Both the position numbers and the translations under genes were made by a program. Below, piece after piece: positions 63,073-64,000 of a stretch of 64,000 bases of DNA. Below the pieces are notes generated by a model that worked only from the letters and a program-made list of their open reading frames with translations, did no database searches and was not told the DNA's origin. This stretch comes from Lachnospiraceae bacterium (GTDB lineage Bacteria; Bacillota; Clostridia; Lachnospirales; Lachnospiraceae). The stretch is from positions 483,072 to 547,071 of the forward strand of contig CAJTBF010000001.1 of assembly GCA_910574195.1 (NCBI GenBank). The letters run 5' to 3'. How positions within the stretch are numbered: the stretch's first letter is position 1; every line of letters begins with the position of its first letter.

Positions 63073-63339
63073 ATGAACACACAAATATTGACAGTTTCTT
63101 CCAAAGGACAGATTTCATTACCAGTCAGCATCCGAAAACTCTTGTCGATTGATACTGGTGATAAACTGGTTGCATATACTTCAGGGGATGTTATCATGCT
63201 CAAAACTTTAAAGCTTCCTTCTGCTGAAGAATTTGAAGCCTCACTCGACGAGGCACAAAAATGGGCAAAGTCTGTTGGGTATAATGAAAATGATGTTAAT
63301 GATATAATCAAATCAGTTAGAAAGAAGAAACGAGTATGA
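63073..63339 (+). CDS. AbrB/SpoVT-type antitoxin
   Basis: An 88-residue protein. Residues 1-45 are the swapped-hairpin DNA-binding fold (TVSSKGQISLPVSIRKLLSI, DKLVAYTSGDVIML). The C-terminal helix region (ASLDEAQKWAKSVGYNENDV) should bind and block the toxin. AAAGGGG lies 9 bases before the ATG. Its stop overlaps the toxin ATG as ATGA. The pair probably represses its own promoter via the palindrome at 63039. Confidence 0.92.
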   Translation: MNTQILTVSSKGQISLPVSIRKLLSIDTGDKLVAYTSGDVIMLKTLKLPSAEEFEASLDEAQKWAKSVGYNENDVNDIIKSVRKKKRV

Positions 63340-63740
63340 GAATTGTGATAGATACAAATGTTTTGATTTCTGGTGTGTTTTTTGGCGGATTTCCGAGAGA
63401 AATTCTTCGTGCTGTTGTTTGTCAGAAGATAACAGCCTGCGCTACGACAGAAATTATTAACGAATATGAAGAAATTGTGCAGGAAATGGTTGACAGAAAA
63501 CAAGGGCATATTAATAGAACAATTTTAAGCCCGCTAATTAAAACTATGGAAATTATCGAACCTGTTACTCATGTCGAAATATGCCGTGATCCTGACGATA
63601 ACAAATTCCTGGAATGCGCAAAAGATTCTCATGCTTTATATATTGTCAGTGGAGATAAAGACCTCCTTGTAATAGAGCAGTTTGAAAACATTCAAATCGT
63701 GACAGCAAAAGACTTTTGTGAGAAATACTTTTCCGAATAA
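63336..63740 (+). CDS. PIN-domain toxin (VapC-like)
   Basis: A 134-residue putative RNase. The acidic active-site residues are in VIDTNVLISG (D6), NEYEEIV (E near 42-45), DPDDNKFLECA (D near 88-91) and SGDKDLL (D near 107). That places it in the PIN toxin family often paired with AbrB-like antitoxins. The overlap with the antitoxin stop keeps the two proteins in ratio. The target RNA is unknown. Confidence 0.92.
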   Translation: MRIVIDTNVLISGVFFGGFPREILRAVVCQKITACATTEIINEYEEIVQEMVDRKQGHINRTILSPLIKTMEIIEPVTHVEICRDPDDNKFLECAKDSHALYIVSGDKDLLVIEQFENIQIVTAKDFCEKYFSE

Positions 63741-63782
63741 AAAGGAGCTATTACCTTTTCTATTGGAATATTTATAAAATCA

Positions 63783-63835
63783 AAAATTAGAGGATACCTT
63801 TTCTCAACAAAGAGAAAAGTATCCTCTCTAATTTT
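63783..63835. terminator. Strong terminator after the toxin gene
   Basis: The arms AAAATTAGAGGATAC (from 63783) and GTATCCTCT-CTAATTTT (to 63835) pair almost perfectly, with a second inner pairing of CTTTTCTC against GAGAAAAG around the loop. The A/T-rich ends give U-runs on either strand, so it may act in both directions. Confidence 0.85.
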
Positions 63836-63891
63836 ATATACCGACTACATGATGTGGTATAAAAAAAGGATCTTTCCGAAGTTAGTTGATT

Positions 63892-64000
63892 TTGCGTTTT
63901 AATTCAAGCCGCAACAGTTTCCCTTTCAGCAACTCAAAACTGTTGCGGCCATACATGATCCTTTTGACAACTTTCAGCTTGTTCACGCTTCCTTCTGCCA
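63892..64000 (-). CDS. ISL3-family transposase, C-terminus only
   Basis: Open from the window edge to TAA 63892-63894. It reads EGSVNKLKVVKRIMYGRNSF then ELLKGKLLRLELKRKIN, matching the end of ISL3-type DDE transposases (the EG-x-N-K-x-K-x-x-KR-x-x-YG motif). The rest lies beyond 64000. GGATCTTTCCGAAGTTA at 63868-63884, just after the stop, is a candidate terminal inverted repeat of the insertion sequence. Confidence 0.75.

Noticed and set aside
1..64000. tRNA, rRNA or tmRNA genes
   Set aside because: None recognised in the intergenic regions of either strand; a covariance-model scan would be needed to exclude them fully.

Overview
The window looks like a chromosome segment of a spore-forming, anaerobic gut Clostridium-type bacterium, most likely Lachnospiraceae. 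The pointers are a Gram-positive PolC replicase, a CotJC spore-coat fragment, a SpaA/VaFE-type wall-anchored surface protein, a two-subunit indolepyruvate:ferredoxin oxidoreductase, strong GGAGG ribosome sites, and a Tn1549-like conjugative-element remnant carrying a Maff2 protein. The family assignment is inference; no rRNA or tRNA gene was recognised. From 1 to 53.5 kb all genes but one (a cold-shock protein) lie on the minus strand, so operons read from high to low coordinates.

Region by region. 1-10.1 kb: a surface polysaccharide operon transcribed from a TTGACA promoter near 10.55 kb. It holds five glycosyltransferases, a Wzy-like membrane protein, a Wzz-like chain-length protein carrying a degenerate GGDEF domain, and a DivIVA-like coiled-coil protein; it runs off the left edge. 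10.8-14.7 kb: a small membrane protein, threonine synthase and isopropylmalate dehydratase (leuCD). 14.8-17.8 kb: a large surface protein with an N-terminal cysteine-peptidase-like domain. 18.3 kb: cold-shock gene on the plus strand. 18.7-24.6 kb: a six-gene operon of two phenylacetate-CoA-ligase-like enzymes, IorA/IorB and two ACT proteins, which together should interconvert aryl-pyruvates, aryl-acetyl-CoA and aryl-acetates. 24.8-26.7 kb: a GntR-controlled ABC transporter. 27-32.4 kb: YfcC-type carrier, isoaspartyl dipeptidase, a diguanylate cyclase and GlyA. 32.5-45.1 kb: a tightly packed sbcD-sbcC-hemC-cobA/hemD-ispG-polC run. 45.3-53.5 kb: rhomboid protease, DMT transporter, LeuS, an FtsW with a long N-terminal tail, and asparagine synthetase.

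53.5-64 kb is accessory DNA. A 3 x 68 bp palindromic tandem repeat and a small HTH gene precede the last 74 codons of cotJC. The rest of cotJC is cut off by an integrated element that begins with a large serine recombinase. The element carries a BcrAB-like ABC transporter with its own LytTR/GHKL two-component system and a 26-residue membrane peptide. It is visibly decayed: VOC, IS3 and sigma-factor pseudogenes, a truncated Maff2 gene, and only the C-terminus of the TraG/VirD4 coupling protein. An AbrB/PIN toxin-antitoxin pair and the end of an ISL3-like transposase close the window.

The observations most worth following are the interruption of cotJC by a serine-recombinase element, the Wzz/degenerate-GGDEF plus DivIVA pair inside a polysaccharide operon, a 16-base motif placed 13-15 nt beyond three unrelated 3'-end hairpins, and a family of palindromic intergenic repeats, one copy of which supplies the C-terminus of LeuD.
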